From assembly GCF_027923225.1 (NCBI RefSeq), contig NZ_BSDI01000021.1:62001-126000 (forward strand): DNA of 64,000 nt, written 5' to 3'. The stretch is from Phytohabitans aurantiacus. Lineage in GTDB: Bacteria > Actinomycetota > Actinomycetes > Mycobacteriales > Micromonosporaceae. The position numbers were made by a program, and so were the translations under genes. Of the stretch, positions 1 to 8,140 are shown in pieces (positions within the stretch are counted from its first letter, which is position 1; every line of letters begins with the position of its first letter). The notes under the pieces were generated by a model. It was given only the letters and a program-made list of their open reading frames with translations, ran no database searches and was not told the origin of the DNA.

Positions 1-1123
1 GGGCCGGGGGTGGGGCGACGCGGGGTACGCCCGAGTGGACGGGGCCGGTCGGCTCGGCGGCGGCCGCCCCGAAGAACAGGGCGCCCTCGGCCACCACCGT
101 CTCGGGCTGTTCGAGGGTCGTCGGTGCCACGCCCAGCTCGGTGTGGATCAGGTGTGCGGCGATCGGGATACGGCTGGAGCCGCCGACCAGGAAGATGCCC
201 ACCAGGTCCGGCGGGGCCATCCGGGCGGCGGTGATGGTCTGGGCCAGGCAGTGCACCGTCTGCATCACGTACTGCCGGATCAGCCCCTCGAACTCGTCGC
301 GCGTGATGTGCGCGGAGATGTCCAGAGCGGGCAGGTGCACGTCGGCGCTGGTCGTGCGGGACAGCATCTCCTTGGCGCCGCGCACGTCGTCGTACAGCAG
401 GGCGCGCTGGCGGCGCTGGCCGGCGTCGGCGGGGCTGACCAGGCTGTTCCACAGGGTGGTGCGGGTGTCGGAGTACCCGCGGCCGAGGTGTTCGACGAGG
501 GCCTGGTCGAAGTCGAGGCCGCCCAGGTCGGACAGCCCGTGCTCGGCCAGCACGTCGAAGCCGGTCGCCGAGCGCCGCACCACGGTCGCGTCGAACGTGC
601 CGCCGCCCAGGTCGTAGATGGCCAACGCGCGGCCGACGGGGACGGCGCTGCCCAGTACAGCGGTGTAATAGGACGCGGCCGCGACCGGCTCCGCGACCAG
701 GCGCGGCGCGGGCAGGCCGGCGACCCGCGCGGACTCCAGCAGTACCGCGCGGCGCTGCTCGCCCCACCGCGCCGGGTGGGTCATGCGCAGCTCGTCGGCG
801 GCGGCGCCGAAGTGGCGTTGCGCCTCGACGGCGACGCGGCGCAGCACGGCGCCGATCACCTGCGGCACCGACTGTTCCTGCTCGCCGAGCAGGACGACGC
901 CGTCGTCGACGCGGCGTTTGGGGTTGGGTTCGAAGCGGGCCGGGTCGAGGCGGGCGGAGCGTTCGGCGTCGCGGCCGACCAGCAGCCGGCCGTCGGGGTT
1001 GAGGTAGACGGCGGACGGCAGCAGCGGCGAACCGTCGAACAGCAGCGGCCGGGCGCGGCCGTCCGCGCCGCGCACCATCGCGACCGTGTTCGACGTGCCG
1101 AAGTCGATGCCGAGCACCCGCAT
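1..1123 (-). CDS. Hsp70/DnaK-like ATPase, 3' end cut by window
   Basis: The protein starts MRVLGIDFGTSNT, the phosphate-1 loop of the Hsp70/actin ATPase fold. Further in are AIYDLGGGTFDATVV (phosphate 2) and GIFLVGGSSRIP (adenosine loop), in the order seen in DnaK. About 374 residues are visible and the reading frame runs off the left edge, so the C-terminal part is unknown. Actinobacterial proteins of this type often replace the peptide-binding domain with other modules, so calling it dnaK itself is not justified; no grpE or dnaJ lies next to it. ATG at 1123-1121 is the first start before the conserved motif. It is divergent from the GDPD gene. Confidence 0.9.
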   Translation of the reverse strand, partial: MRVLGIDFGTSNTVAMVRGADGRARPLLFDGSPLLPSAVYLNPDGRLLVGRDAERSARLDPARFEPNPKRRVDDGVVLLGEQEQSVPQVIGAVLRRVAVEAQRHFGAAADELRMTHPARWGEQRRAVLLESARVAGLPAPRLVAEPVAAASYYTAVLGSAVPVGRALAIYDLGGGTFDATVVRRSATGFDVLAEHGLSDLGGLDFDQALVEHLGRGYSDTRTTLWNSLVSPADAGQRRQRALLYDDVRGAKEMLSRTTSADVHLPALDISAHITRDEFEGLIRQYVMQTVHCLAQTITAARMAPPDLVGIFLVGGSSRIPIAAHLIHTELGVAPTTLEQPETVVAEGALFFGAAAAEPTGPVHSGVPRVAPPPA

Positions 1124-1227
1124 GGCCGTCACCCTACCGTCGCCGCGGAAGTGCATACTTCGCGCGTGAAGCGCGAGGACGAGCGTTCCGGGTCCGCCCC
1201 CGCGGTCGTGAACGAAAGGCAAGCACA

Positions 1228-1983
1228 GTGAGCGCGTACCTGGATGATCCACCGCTGGCTTTCGCGCACCGCGGCGGCGCGGCCGAGGGCGACGAGAACA
1301 CCGCCGAGGCGTTCGCGCGGGCGGTGGCGCTCGGCTACCGGTACGTCGAGACGGACGTGCACGCCACCTCCGACGGCGTGCCGGTGGTGTTCCACGACAC
1401 GACCCTCGCGCGGGTGGCGGGCCGGCCCGAACGGATCGAGGACCTGAGCTGGGCCGAGCTGACGACGGTGTGGCCGGCCGTGCCACGGCTCGACGACGTG
1501 CTCGCCGGGTGGCCGGAGATCCGGTTCAACATCGACGTCAAGGCGGCCAGCGCCATCGAGCCGACCGTCGAGGCCGTGACCCGCGTCAGCGCCGGCGACC
1601 GGGTGCTGCTGGCCTCGTTCAGCGACGCGCGGCTGGCCCGGCTGCGGCTGCTCGCCGGGCCGAAGGTCGCCACGTCGCTGGGCATGCGGTCGGTGGCGCG
1701 GCTCAAGGCCGCGTCGGTCGGCGGATGGCGGATCACAATGCCACCATCCGCGGTCGCCGCGCAGGTCCCGGTCCGCTACGGCCGCGTGCGGCTCGTCGAC
1801 CGCCGGTTCATCGGGTACGCCCACCGGCTGGGCCTTCAGGTGCACGTGTGGACGATCGACGACCCCGCCGAAATGCACTACTTACTTGATCTTGGTGTGG
1901 ATGGCATCATGACCGATCGCGTGGACGTGTTGCGCGACGTCTACATGAGCCGGGGCGTCTGGCCCACCGAAGGGAACCCGTGA
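1228..1983 (+). CDS. glycerophosphodiester phosphodiesterase (GDPD family)
   Basis: A 251-residue cytoplasmic protein of normal GDPD length. The N-terminal AHRGG, then ENTAEAF, ETDVHATSDGVPVVFHD and later FNIDVK are the metal and catalytic segments of the TIM-barrel GDPD family, which hydrolyses glycerophosphodiesters to glycerol 3-phosphate and an alcohol. No signal peptide is visible, so it resembles cytosolic UgpQ more than secreted GlpQ. The GTG start at 1228 has AAAGG eight bases upstream. The stop overlaps the GTG of the downstream transporter (GTGA), implying translational coupling. The substrate and a link to the transporter are inferred from position only. Confidence 0.9.
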   Translation: MSAYLDDPPLAFAHRGGAAEGDENTAEAFARAVALGYRYVETDVHATSDGVPVVFHDTTLARVAGRPERIEDLSWAELTTVWPAVPRLDDVLAGWPEIRFNIDVKAASAIEPTVEAVTRVSAGDRVLLASFSDARLARLRLLAGPKVATSLGMRSVARLKAASVGGWRITMPPSAVAAQVPVRYGRVRLVDRRFIGYAHRLGLQVHVWTIDDPAEMHYLLDLGVDGIMTDRVDVLRDVYMSRGVWPTEGNP

Positions 1984-3350
1984 CCACCACCACCGAGCCC
2001 GCACCGACAAGTACCCGTTCCGAACGCACCGGCTGGTACTTCTACGACTGGGCCAACTCCGCCTTCCAGACCACGGTCATCGCCGTGTTCCTCGGGCCCT
2101 TCCTCACCGCGGTCGCCGAGAAGGCGGCCGGCTGCCCGCTCGGCGCCGACGAGTGCGACGCCAACGTGCACCCCCTCGGCATCACCGTCGCGGCCGGCTC
2201 CTTCTACCCGTACATGGTGTCGCTGTCGGTGCTGCTGACCGTGTTCGTGCTGCCCGTCATGGGCGCGGTCGCCGACCGGTCGGCGCACAAGAAGCGGCTG
2301 CTGGCCGGCGCCGCGTTCATGGGCGCCGCCGCCACCTGCGGGTTCGCGTTCGTGACCGGTGAGCGGTACCTGCTCGGCGGCGTGCTGTTCCTCATCGCCA
2401 ACATCTCGTTCGGTGCCAGCATCGTCGTCTACCACTCGTACCTGCCGCAGCTGAGCGGCCCCGACGAGCGCGACAACATCTCCAGCCGCGGCTGGGCACT
2501 GGGCTACCTGGGCGGGTTCCTGCTGCTGGCGCTGAACCTGGTCGCGGTCACCCTGTTCAGCGTCGAGGGCGACGACCAGCGCACCCTCGACATCGCCCGG
2601 TGGTCGATCGTGTCGGCCGGCGTGTGGTGGGGGCTGTTCACCCTGGTACCGCTGAAGTGGATGCGCGAACACCCGGCGCTGCACGCGAGCACCGGCGCCA
2701 ACGTGATCCTCGACGGTTTCGTCCAGCTCGCCCGCACGGTGCGCGGCATGCGCGCGTACCCGCTGACGCTGTTCTTCCTGCTCGCGTTCCTGGTCTACAA
2801 CGACGGCATCCAGACGGTGATCGCCCTGGCCAGCCAGTTCGGCAGCGAGGAGCTCGGCCTGGAGACGAACACCCTCATCATCACCATCCTGGTCGTGCAG
2901 CTGACCGCGTTCTTCGGCGCGCTCGGGCTGGGCCGGCTCGCCGGGAAGGTCGGCGCCCGCAAGACGGTGCTGCTCAGCCTGGTGCTGTGGACCGTCGTGG
3001 TGCTCGCCGCGTACTGGCTGCCGTCCGAGGCGCCGCTGCCGTTCATCGCCCTCGGCGCCGCCATCGGCATCGTGCTGGGCGGCAGCCAGGCGCTGAGCCG
3101 GTCGCTGTTCAGCCAGCTCATCCCCAAAGGCAAGGAAGGCGAGTACTACGGGTTCTACGAGATCAGCGACAAGGGCACCAGCTGGCTCGGGCCCCTGGCG
3201 TTCGGCCTGGTGTTCCAGCTGACCAACAGCTACCGGGTCGGCATCGTCGCACTGGTGGTGTTCTTCGTGGTCGGGTTCGTGCTGCTGGCCATGGTGCCGA
3301 TCCGGCGGGCGATCGTGGCGGTCGGCAACACGCCGCCGCGGCTGCTGTAG
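1980..3350 (+). CDS. MFS transporter, UMF1/Atg22-like
   Basis: A 456-residue integral membrane protein with about twelve hydrophobic segments. The N-terminus has GWYFYDWANSAFQTTVIAVF, characteristic of the UMF1 (Atg22-like) branch of the major facilitator superfamily, and the C-terminal half carries SQALSRSLFSQLIP and EYYGFYEISDKG, also typical of that branch. Relatives are thought to export amino acids or small metabolites, but the substrate cannot be read from sequence. It is translationally coupled to the GDPD gene (4-nt GTGA overlap), so the two may form a unit handling a glycerol-containing or phosphodiester metabolite; that is inference. Confidence 0.9.
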   Translation: MTTTTEPAPTSTRSERTGWYFYDWANSAFQTTVIAVFLGPFLTAVAEKAAGCPLGADECDANVHPLGITVAAGSFYPYMVSLSVLLTVFVLPVMGAVADRSAHKKRLLAGAAFMGAAATCGFAFVTGERYLLGGVLFLIANISFGASIVVYHSYLPQLSGPDERDNISSRGWALGYLGGFLLLALNLVAVTLFSVEGDDQRTLDIARWSIVSAGVWWGLFTLVPLKWMREHPALHASTGANVILDGFVQLARTVRGMRAYPLTLFFLLAFLVYNDGIQTVIALASQFGSEELGLETNTLIITILVVQLTAFFGALGLGRLAGKVGARKTVLLSLVLWTVVVLAAYWLPSEAPLPFIALGAAIGIVLGGSQALSRSLFSQLIPKGKEGEYYGFYEISDKGTSWLGPLAFGLVFQLTNSYRVGIVALVVFFVVGFVLLAMVPIRRAIVAVGNTPPRLL

Positions 3351-3365
3351 AGGTTAGGCTCGCTC

Positions 3366-5021
3366 ATGGACCGCTTCGTGCAGCCCGTCCCGCCCCCCGA
3401 CGACCCGTACACCGGCGACCCGCTGCTGCGCTCCTGGCTGGAACGCACCCTCGGCGCCGCCGGCCACGCCGCCGCCAAGAGCAGGCTGACCGCGCTCGCC
3501 GCCGACGTGTCCGGGCCGCTGCGGGCCGCCCACGCCGACGCCGAGGCACACCCGCCGAGGCTGGTCCAGTACGACGCGTGGGGCGCCCGCGTCGACAAGA
3601 TCGAGACGTCCGCCGGGTGGCAGGCACAACGGGCCGCCGCCGCCCGGCACGCCGTGGTGGCGCTGCCGTACCTGCCGGAGGCGCGCGGCACGTGGGGTGC
3701 CGCGGCACGCACCGTGCAGCACGCCCTGCTGCACCTGTACGGGCCGGAGTCGGCGACGTTCTCGTGCCCGGTGGCGATGGCCGACGGCGCCGCCGCCCTG
3801 CTGGGCCACCCCGACGTCGACCGGCCGGCCCGCGACGAGTGGCTGCCCCGGCTCATCAGCACCGACCCGGACGTGGCCGTCACCAGTGGACAGTGGATGA
3901 CCGAGTCGGCGGGCGGCTCCGACCTGTCCCGCTCGTCCACTGTGGCGGCTGTCAAAGACGGCGACTGGCGGCTCAGCGGCGAGAAGTGGTTCTGCTCGGC
4001 CGTCGACTCGGCGATCGCGGTCGCCCTGGCCCGGCCCGCCGACGCCGGGCCGGGCAGCCGGGTGCTCGCCCCGTTCCTGGTACCGCGATACCAGGAAGGT
4101 GTGCGGGTGCACCGCCTCAAGGACAAGCTCGGCACCCGGGCGCTGCCCACCGCCGAGGTGGGGCTGCGCGACGCGTACGCGATCCCGCTGGGCGACCCGC
4201 ACGAGCCCGGCCTGGTGCGGGCGATGACCCTGGTCGTCGTCACCCGGGTGCACAACGCGGCGGCCGCCGCCGGTGGCATGCGGCGCGGCCTGGCGTACGC
4301 GCGGGCCTTCGCCACGGCGCGGCGGGTCGCCGGCGGGGTACTGGCCGACTCGCCGCTGCACCGGGCCACCCTCGGCACCCTCGCCGTCGACGCGGCCGGG
4401 GCGTTCGCCCTCGCCGCGCACGCGTTCGCGCTGCTGGGCCGGGTCGAGGTCGGCGCCGACCCGGACGCGGCCGCCGAACTGCGGATCGTCGCGCCCCTGG
4501 CCAAGCTGGCCACGGGGCGGCTCGCGGTCTCCAGCGCCAGCGAATACGTGGAGGCGTTCGGCGGTGCCGGCTACGTCGAAGACACCGGCGTGCCCCGGCT
4601 GCTGCGCGACGCCCAGGTCCTGCCGATCTGGGAGGGTACGACCAACGTGCTGTCGCTGGACGTGCTGCGCGCCACCGCCCGCGAAGACGCCGCCAAGCCG
4701 CTGCTGGCCCGCCTCGACGCCGCCGTCGACGTGGCCCGAGGCTTCTCACCGACCCTCGCCGACACGCTCGCCGCGACGACCGCCGCCCTGCGCGACGAGG
4801 CCGCCGAGATCGCCGGCGACCCGGGCGGCGCCGGCGTGGTGGCGGGGGCCCGCGGGTTCGCGCTGCGGATGGCGTACGCGCTGGCGGCGGCGCTGCTGTT
4901 CGAACACGCCGCCTGGGGCGACGAGCAGGGCGAGGCGGCCGCCCGCCTGTGGACCAGGCGCTGGCTACGCCGCGAAGACATCGCGGTAGACGCCCACCAC
5001 GAACTAGACACCCTCGCCTAG
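3366..5021 (+). CDS. acyl-CoA dehydrogenase family protein, AidB-like
   Basis: At 551 residues it is longer than ordinary acyl-CoA dehydrogenases (about 380) and matches the AidB/ACAD11-like class. Recognisable pieces are WMTESAGGSDLS (FAD-binding loop), GEKWFCSAVDS, DKLGTRALPTAEV, and EYVEAFGGAGYVEDTGVPRLLRDAQVLPIWEGTTNVLSLD near the C-terminus, split here by domain rather than quoted in full: EAFGGAGYVED and PIWEGTTNVLSLD. AidB homologues bind FAD and DNA in the adaptive response to alkylation; many actinobacterial relatives have no assigned substrate. GAGG lies just before the ATG at 3366, 15 nt after the transporter stop, so it probably ends that operon. Confidence 0.85.
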   Translation: MDRFVQPVPPPDDPYTGDPLLRSWLERTLGAAGHAAAKSRLTALAADVSGPLRAAHADAEAHPPRLVQYDAWGARVDKIETSAGWQAQRAAAARHAVVALPYLPEARGTWGAAARTVQHALLHLYGPESATFSCPVAMADGAAALLGHPDVDRPARDEWLPRLISTDPDVAVTSGQWMTESAGGSDLSRSSTVAAVKDGDWRLSGEKWFCSAVDSAIAVALARPADAGPGSRVLAPFLVPRYQEGVRVHRLKDKLGTRALPTAEVGLRDAYAIPLGDPHEPGLVRAMTLVVVTRVHNAAAAAGGMRRGLAYARAFATARRVAGGVLADSPLHRATLGTLAVDAAGAFALAAHAFALLGRVEVGADPDAAAELRIVAPLAKLATGRLAVSSASEYVEAFGGAGYVEDTGVPRLLRDAQVLPIWEGTTNVLSLDVLRATAREDAAKPLLARLDAAVDVARGFSPTLADTLAATTAALRDEAAEIAGDPGGAGVVAGARGFALRMAYALAAALLFEHAAWGDEQGEAAARLWTRRWLRREDIAVDAHHELDTLA

Positions 5022-5080
5022 CCCACCGCGACCTCGCCCCGGCGATGCAGCGACGGTGCAGGTTCGATGAACGGGCGTTG

Positions 5081-5124
5081 GGACCCTTGCGGTGCCGCCG
5101 GACGGCGGCACCGCAAGGGAGGTC
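5081..5124 (+). promoter_or_regulatory. 16-bp perfect hairpin covering a ribosome binding site
   Basis: CCCTTGCGGTGCCGCC at 5084-5099 pairs perfectly with GGCGGCACCGCAAGGG at 5104-5119 around a four-base loop, and GGAC/GTCC can extend the stem past a small bulge. The 3' arm runs into GGGAGG (5117-5122), the apparent Shine-Dalgarno of the CBM2-like gene whose ATG is at 5128. The structure could end the upstream transcript or hide the ribosome binding site. No U-run follows, which argues against a simple intrinsic terminator. Confidence 0.6.
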
Positions 5125-5127
5125 CAC

Positions 5128-5550
5128 ATGCGCGCCAGAATCCTCGCCTCGCTCCTGACGGCGCTCGGCATGGCCGCCGCCGCGGCGGTGTCCGCCGCAC
5201 CGGCTCAGGCGGCGCCGACGTGCTACGTGTCGTACCGGCTGGTCGGCTCCTGGCCGGCGGCCGGCACCAACCCGGCCGGCTTCCACGGTGAATTCATCCT
5301 CACCACCGACCCCGGCGTCAAAACGAAGGGCTGGCGCGTCGAGGTGCACTTCCGGGCCGGCGTGGAGCTGAACTCCAACTGGAACTCGGTGGTCGTACTC
5401 GACGCCGCCCCGGTCTACGTCTTCGGCAACGCGTCCTGGAACTTCGAGATCCAGCCGGGTGGGACGACCAAGTTCGGGATGTTCGGGAAGAAGACCGCCA
5501 ACAACATCTCCAACCATCCGTACTCGGCGGTCTGCGCCCCGCTCTTCTAG
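5128..5550 (+). CDS. small secreted CBM2-like carbohydrate-binding protein
   Basis: A 140-residue protein with a signal peptide (MRARILASLLTALGMAAAAA then AVSAAPAQAA, cleavage near residue 29) followed by a single domain of about 110 residues. The domain begins with Cys and ends with Cys-Ala-Pro-Leu-Phe, has regularly spaced Trp residues (GSWPAAG, GWRVEVHF, NSNWNSV, ASWNFEIQPGG) and the FGMFGKK strand, the layout of family 2 cellulose/chitin-binding modules with their conserved terminal disulphide. No catalytic domain is attached, unusual for CBM2. ATG 5128 was chosen over the upstream in-frame start because it gives a clean signal peptide and a strong GGGAGG site. It converges with the recombinase gene with a 4-nt overlap. 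Confidence 0.75.
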   Translation: MRARILASLLTALGMAAAAAVSAAPAQAAPTCYVSYRLVGSWPAAGTNPAGFHGEFILTTDPGVKTKGWRVEVHFRAGVELNSNWNSVVVLDAAPVYVFGNASWNFEIQPGGTTKFGMFGKKTANNISNHPYSAVCAPLF

Positions 5551-6545
5551 GCGCGGCGGCGGGCGCGGGCGGCCCAGATGGCGTACGCGGGATCCCGGTC
5601 GAGGTTGTGGCGGTCACGGTCGTAGCGGCGGGTGGTGCGCGGGTCGGCGTGGCCCATCGCGTCCTGGACGTCTTCCAGCGGTACGCCCTCGGCGCGGGCC
5701 GTGGTCGCGAACGCGTGCCGCAACGAGTGCGGCGACAGCTTGGCCCACGCCGGGATGCCGGCGTCCCGGGCCAGGCGCCGGACCAGGCGGAACACCGCGT
5801 GCCGGTCCAGCCGCGCCCCGCTGGCGGTGACGAACATCGGCTCCGCGCCCGCTCCGGCCAGCGCCGGTACCGGTGTGGACGCGGGGCGGTCGGCCAGGTA
5901 CTCGTCGAGGGCGGCCGCGGTACCCGGAGTCAGCGCGCGGCGGCGTGGCTTGCCGCCCTTTCCGATGAACCGCACGCTGCGATGTCCCCGCTCGTAGCCC
6001 AGGTCGTCCAGGTTGAGCGAGACCACCTCGCCCACCCGCAGGCCCAGGTCGGCCAGCAGCGCGATCACCGCGCGGTTGCGGACGGCGGTGGGCCCGGTCG
6101 CCGAGTCGGCGGCCGCCAGCAGCGCGTCGACCTCGTCCGGGGCGAGGCCGACCGTGGCGGAGTGGTCGCGGGCGACCTGGGGGCGGTCGGCGCCCGAGAC
6201 CGGGTTGCCGTCGACGGCGCGCAGCTTGACCAGGAACGCGTACCAGCTCGACAGCGCCGACAGCTTCCGGGCGACGGTGGCCGGGGTCAGCGGCCGGCCG
6301 CTGCGCGGGTCGACGGTGGACTCCAGTGCGCGCGCGTACTCGTTGACGTCCAGGAACGACGCCGACAGCGGTGCGGTACCGCGGTTGTCGCACCAGGCGA
6401 GCCAGCCGGCGATGTCCCGGCGGTACGCGGCCCGGGTGTGATCGGACAGCCGCCGGTTACGCAGCCACGCCTCCGTGAAGTCGGCGCCGCCGCTCGAGAG
6501 GGACAGCTGAGCGGCAGGCGGGACGACCGGATGCATGCCGCCCAT
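5547..6545 (-). CDS. tyrosine recombinase (XerC/XerD-like)
   Basis: A 332-residue site-specific recombinase with an N-terminal SAM-like core-binding domain (roughly 20-125) and a C-terminal catalytic domain. The catalytic set is intact: Arg170 in GLRVGE, Lys in GKGGKPR (196-199), His273 and Arg276 in HSLRH, His299 in GHAD, and Tyr308 in RRYDR. The length and layout match XerC/XerD-type enzymes and also small integrases. No tRNA, excisionase or phage gene is nearby, so I see no sign that it marks a currently mobile element; whether it does dimer resolution or belongs to an old element is open. Confidence 0.85.
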   Translation of the reverse strand: MGGMHPVVPPAAQLSLSSGGADFTEAWLRNRRLSDHTRAAYRRDIAGWLAWCDNRGTAPLSASFLDVNEYARALESTVDPRSGRPLTPATVARKLSALSSWYAFLVKLRAVDGNPVSGADRPQVARDHSATVGLAPDEVDALLAAADSATGPTAVRNRAVIALLADLGLRVGEVVSLNLDDLGYERGHRSVRFIGKGGKPRRRALTPGTAAALDEYLADRPASTPVPALAGAGAEPMFVTASGARLDRHAVFRLVRRLARDAGIPAWAKLSPHSLRHAFATTARAEGVPLEDVQDAMGHADPRTTRRYDRDRHNLDRDPAYAIWAARARRRA

Positions 6546-6609
6546 TGTGGTCCGGTCGTCACCACCCGCCGCGCACCTCGGTGCGCCGGGTGTGTCCCCC
6601 CATCACGCA

Positions 6610-6669
6610 CCCGTGATCAGGGCGTCCCTCAAGTCGCCCTAACGACTTGAGGGACGCCCTGATCACGGG
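6610..6669. repeat. 52-nt-family palindrome, copy A
   Basis: Perfect 27-bp arms (6610-6636 and 6643-6669) around a six-base loop. The core TGATCAGGGCGTCCCTCAAG recurs at 27.2, 29.2, 39.6 and 57.1 kb, with a covarying version at 36.8 kb. This copy lies between the divergent recombinase and WYL genes, upstream of both starts, so it cannot act there as a 3'-end terminator for either gene. Confidence 0.9.
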
Positions 6670-6721
6670 GTGGGCAGGATACCTGCCAGGTTCTGTCAGG
6701 GTCGCGGGCTAGCGTCGGGGT

Positions 6722-8140
6722 GTGCGGGCGAGCCGACTGCTGTCCCTGCTGCTGCTCCTGCAGAGCCGCGGCCGGATGACCGCGCCCGAGCTCGCCGCCG
6801 AGCTGGAGGTGTCGGTGCGCACCATCTACCGGGACGTGGAGTCGCTCGGCGCCGCCGGGGTGCCGGTGTACGCCGACCGCGGCCCGGCCGGCGGCTACCA
6901 GCTGGTCGACGGCTACCGGACCCGGCTGACCGGCCTGACCACCGACGAGGCGGAGACCCTGTTTCTCGCCGGGGTGCCCGGCCCCGCCGCCGAGCTGGGC
7001 CTGGGCGCGGCACTGGCCGCCGCCGAGCTGAAGCTGCGCGCCGCCCTCCCGCCCGAGCTGGGCGAACGCGCCGCCCGCATCCGCCAGCGGTTCCACCTGG
7101 ACGCGCCGGGCTGGTTCCGGCTGGCCGAGCCGGTGCCGCACCTGGCCGCCCTGTCCGACGCGGTGTGGCAGGGGCGGCTCGTGAACGCCCGGTACCGGCG
7201 GTGGAAGGCCCCGCGCGAGGTCACCCGCACGCTCGCGCCGCTCGGTGTGGTGCTCAAGGCCGGCCGCTGGTACCTGGTGGCGGCCCGCGACGGCGAGCCG
7301 TTCGCATACCGGGTGGGCAACGTCCTGGACGTCGAGATCCTTGACGAGGGCTTCGAGCGGCCGCCCGGATTCGACCTCGCCACGTTCTGGCAGGAGTGGA
7401 CCACCCAGTTCGAGGAGAAGGTGTACAGGGGCGAGGCCGTCGTGCGGATGACCCCGGACGGGCTGGCGCGGATGCCGCACATCTTCCCGCCGGCGATGTC
7501 CCGCGGCGCCGCCGCCCGCGCGGGCGAGCCCGACGAGACCGGCTGGCTGCGCACGGTCGTGCCGATCGAGTCGGTCCGGCACGGCCTCACCGAGCTGCTC
7601 AAGCTCGGCGCCGACGTCGAGGTACTGGCACCGGCGCCGCTGCGAGCGGCGTTCGCCCGCACCGCGCGGGAGTTGTCGACGCTGTACGACGAGGAGACCC
7701 TGTACGACAAGGAGGACGAGACGATGTCGCTGCCAGAGGACATGGGGGCACACAACGCACAGCTGATCGAGCAGTTCCGGGCCAACGGCGGCACGTCGCC
7801 GACCGGCGGGCCGATGCTGCTGCTGACCACGACCGGTGCCCGCACCGGCCAGCCCCGCACCACACCGATGATGTTCATCCCCGGCGACGAGCACCTGATG
7901 GTGATCGCCTCCAACGCGGGCGCCCCGAAAACCCCGGACTGCTACCACAACCTGGTCGCCGACCCGGCCGTGACCGTGGAGGTCGACGGCGACACGTACC
8001 GGGCCAACGCGGTGGTGCCGCGCGGCACCGAACGCGACCGGCTGTTCGCCGGCGTCGTCGACAAGTACCCGTTCTTCGCCGACCACCAGGCCAAGGCGGG
8101 CCGCACCCTGCCGGTCGTGGTGCTGGTCAGGAGCGACTGA
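6722..8140 (+). CDS. WYL transcriptional regulator fused to deazaflavin-dependent nitroreductase
   Basis: A single open frame of 472 residues. Residues 1-60 are an HTH_11-type winged helix (MTAPELAAELEVSVRTIYRD), about 140-215 hold the WYL domain, and the regulator part ends near 333. Residues 335-472 form a complete DDN-like deazaflavin (F420)-dependent nitroreductase domain: MSLPEDMGAHNAQLIEQF, LLLTTTGARTGQPRTTPMMF, CYHNLVADPAVTVEVDGD. The join contains a near-duplication (TLYDEE / TLYDKED) and the enzyme part begins with its own ATG at 7724 with AAGGAGG eight bases before it. It may make a fusion, two proteins, or both. It ends 14 nt inside the convergent TetR gene. GTG 6722 is chosen as the start closest to the helix-turn-helix. 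Confidence 0.85.
   Translation: MRASRLLSLLLLLQSRGRMTAPELAAELEVSVRTIYRDVESLGAAGVPVYADRGPAGGYQLVDGYRTRLTGLTTDEAETLFLAGVPGPAAELGLGAALAAAELKLRAALPPELGERAARIRQRFHLDAPGWFRLAEPVPHLAALSDAVWQGRLVNARYRRWKAPREVTRTLAPLGVVLKAGRWYLVAARDGEPFAYRVGNVLDVEILDEGFERPPGFDLATFWQEWTTQFEEKVYRGEAVVRMTPDGLARMPHIFPPAMSRGAAARAGEPDETGWLRTVVPIESVRHGLTELLKLGADVEVLAPAPLRAAFARTARELSTLYDEETLYDKEDETMSLPEDMGAHNAQLIEQFRANGGTSPTGGPMLLLTTTGARTGQPRTTPMMFIPGDEHLMVIASNAGAPKTPDCYHNLVADPAVTVEVDGDTYRANAVVPRGTERDRLFAGVVDKYPFFADHQAKAGRTLPVVVLVRSD
7709..7726 (+). promoter_or_regulatory. internal ribosome binding site and ATG inside the WYL-DDN frame
   Basis: AAGGAGG at 7709-7715 is followed after eight bases by ATG at 7724, in frame with the upstream regulator. 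This ATG is exactly where DDN-family proteins normally begin. No stop codon separates the two parts, so internal initiation would give a free 138-residue enzyme next to the long fusion. Confidence 0.6.

Noticed and set aside
2600..5158. An 852-codon plus-strand frame crossing the UMF1 transporter and acyl-CoA dehydrogenase genes
   Set aside because: It is a shifted frame of two real genes on the same strand and has no family motifs.
5547..6545. Integrase marking an integrated prophage or ICE
   Set aside because: No phage, relaxase, excisionase or tRNA attachment site is within the window; it may be a chromosomal Xer-type enzyme.
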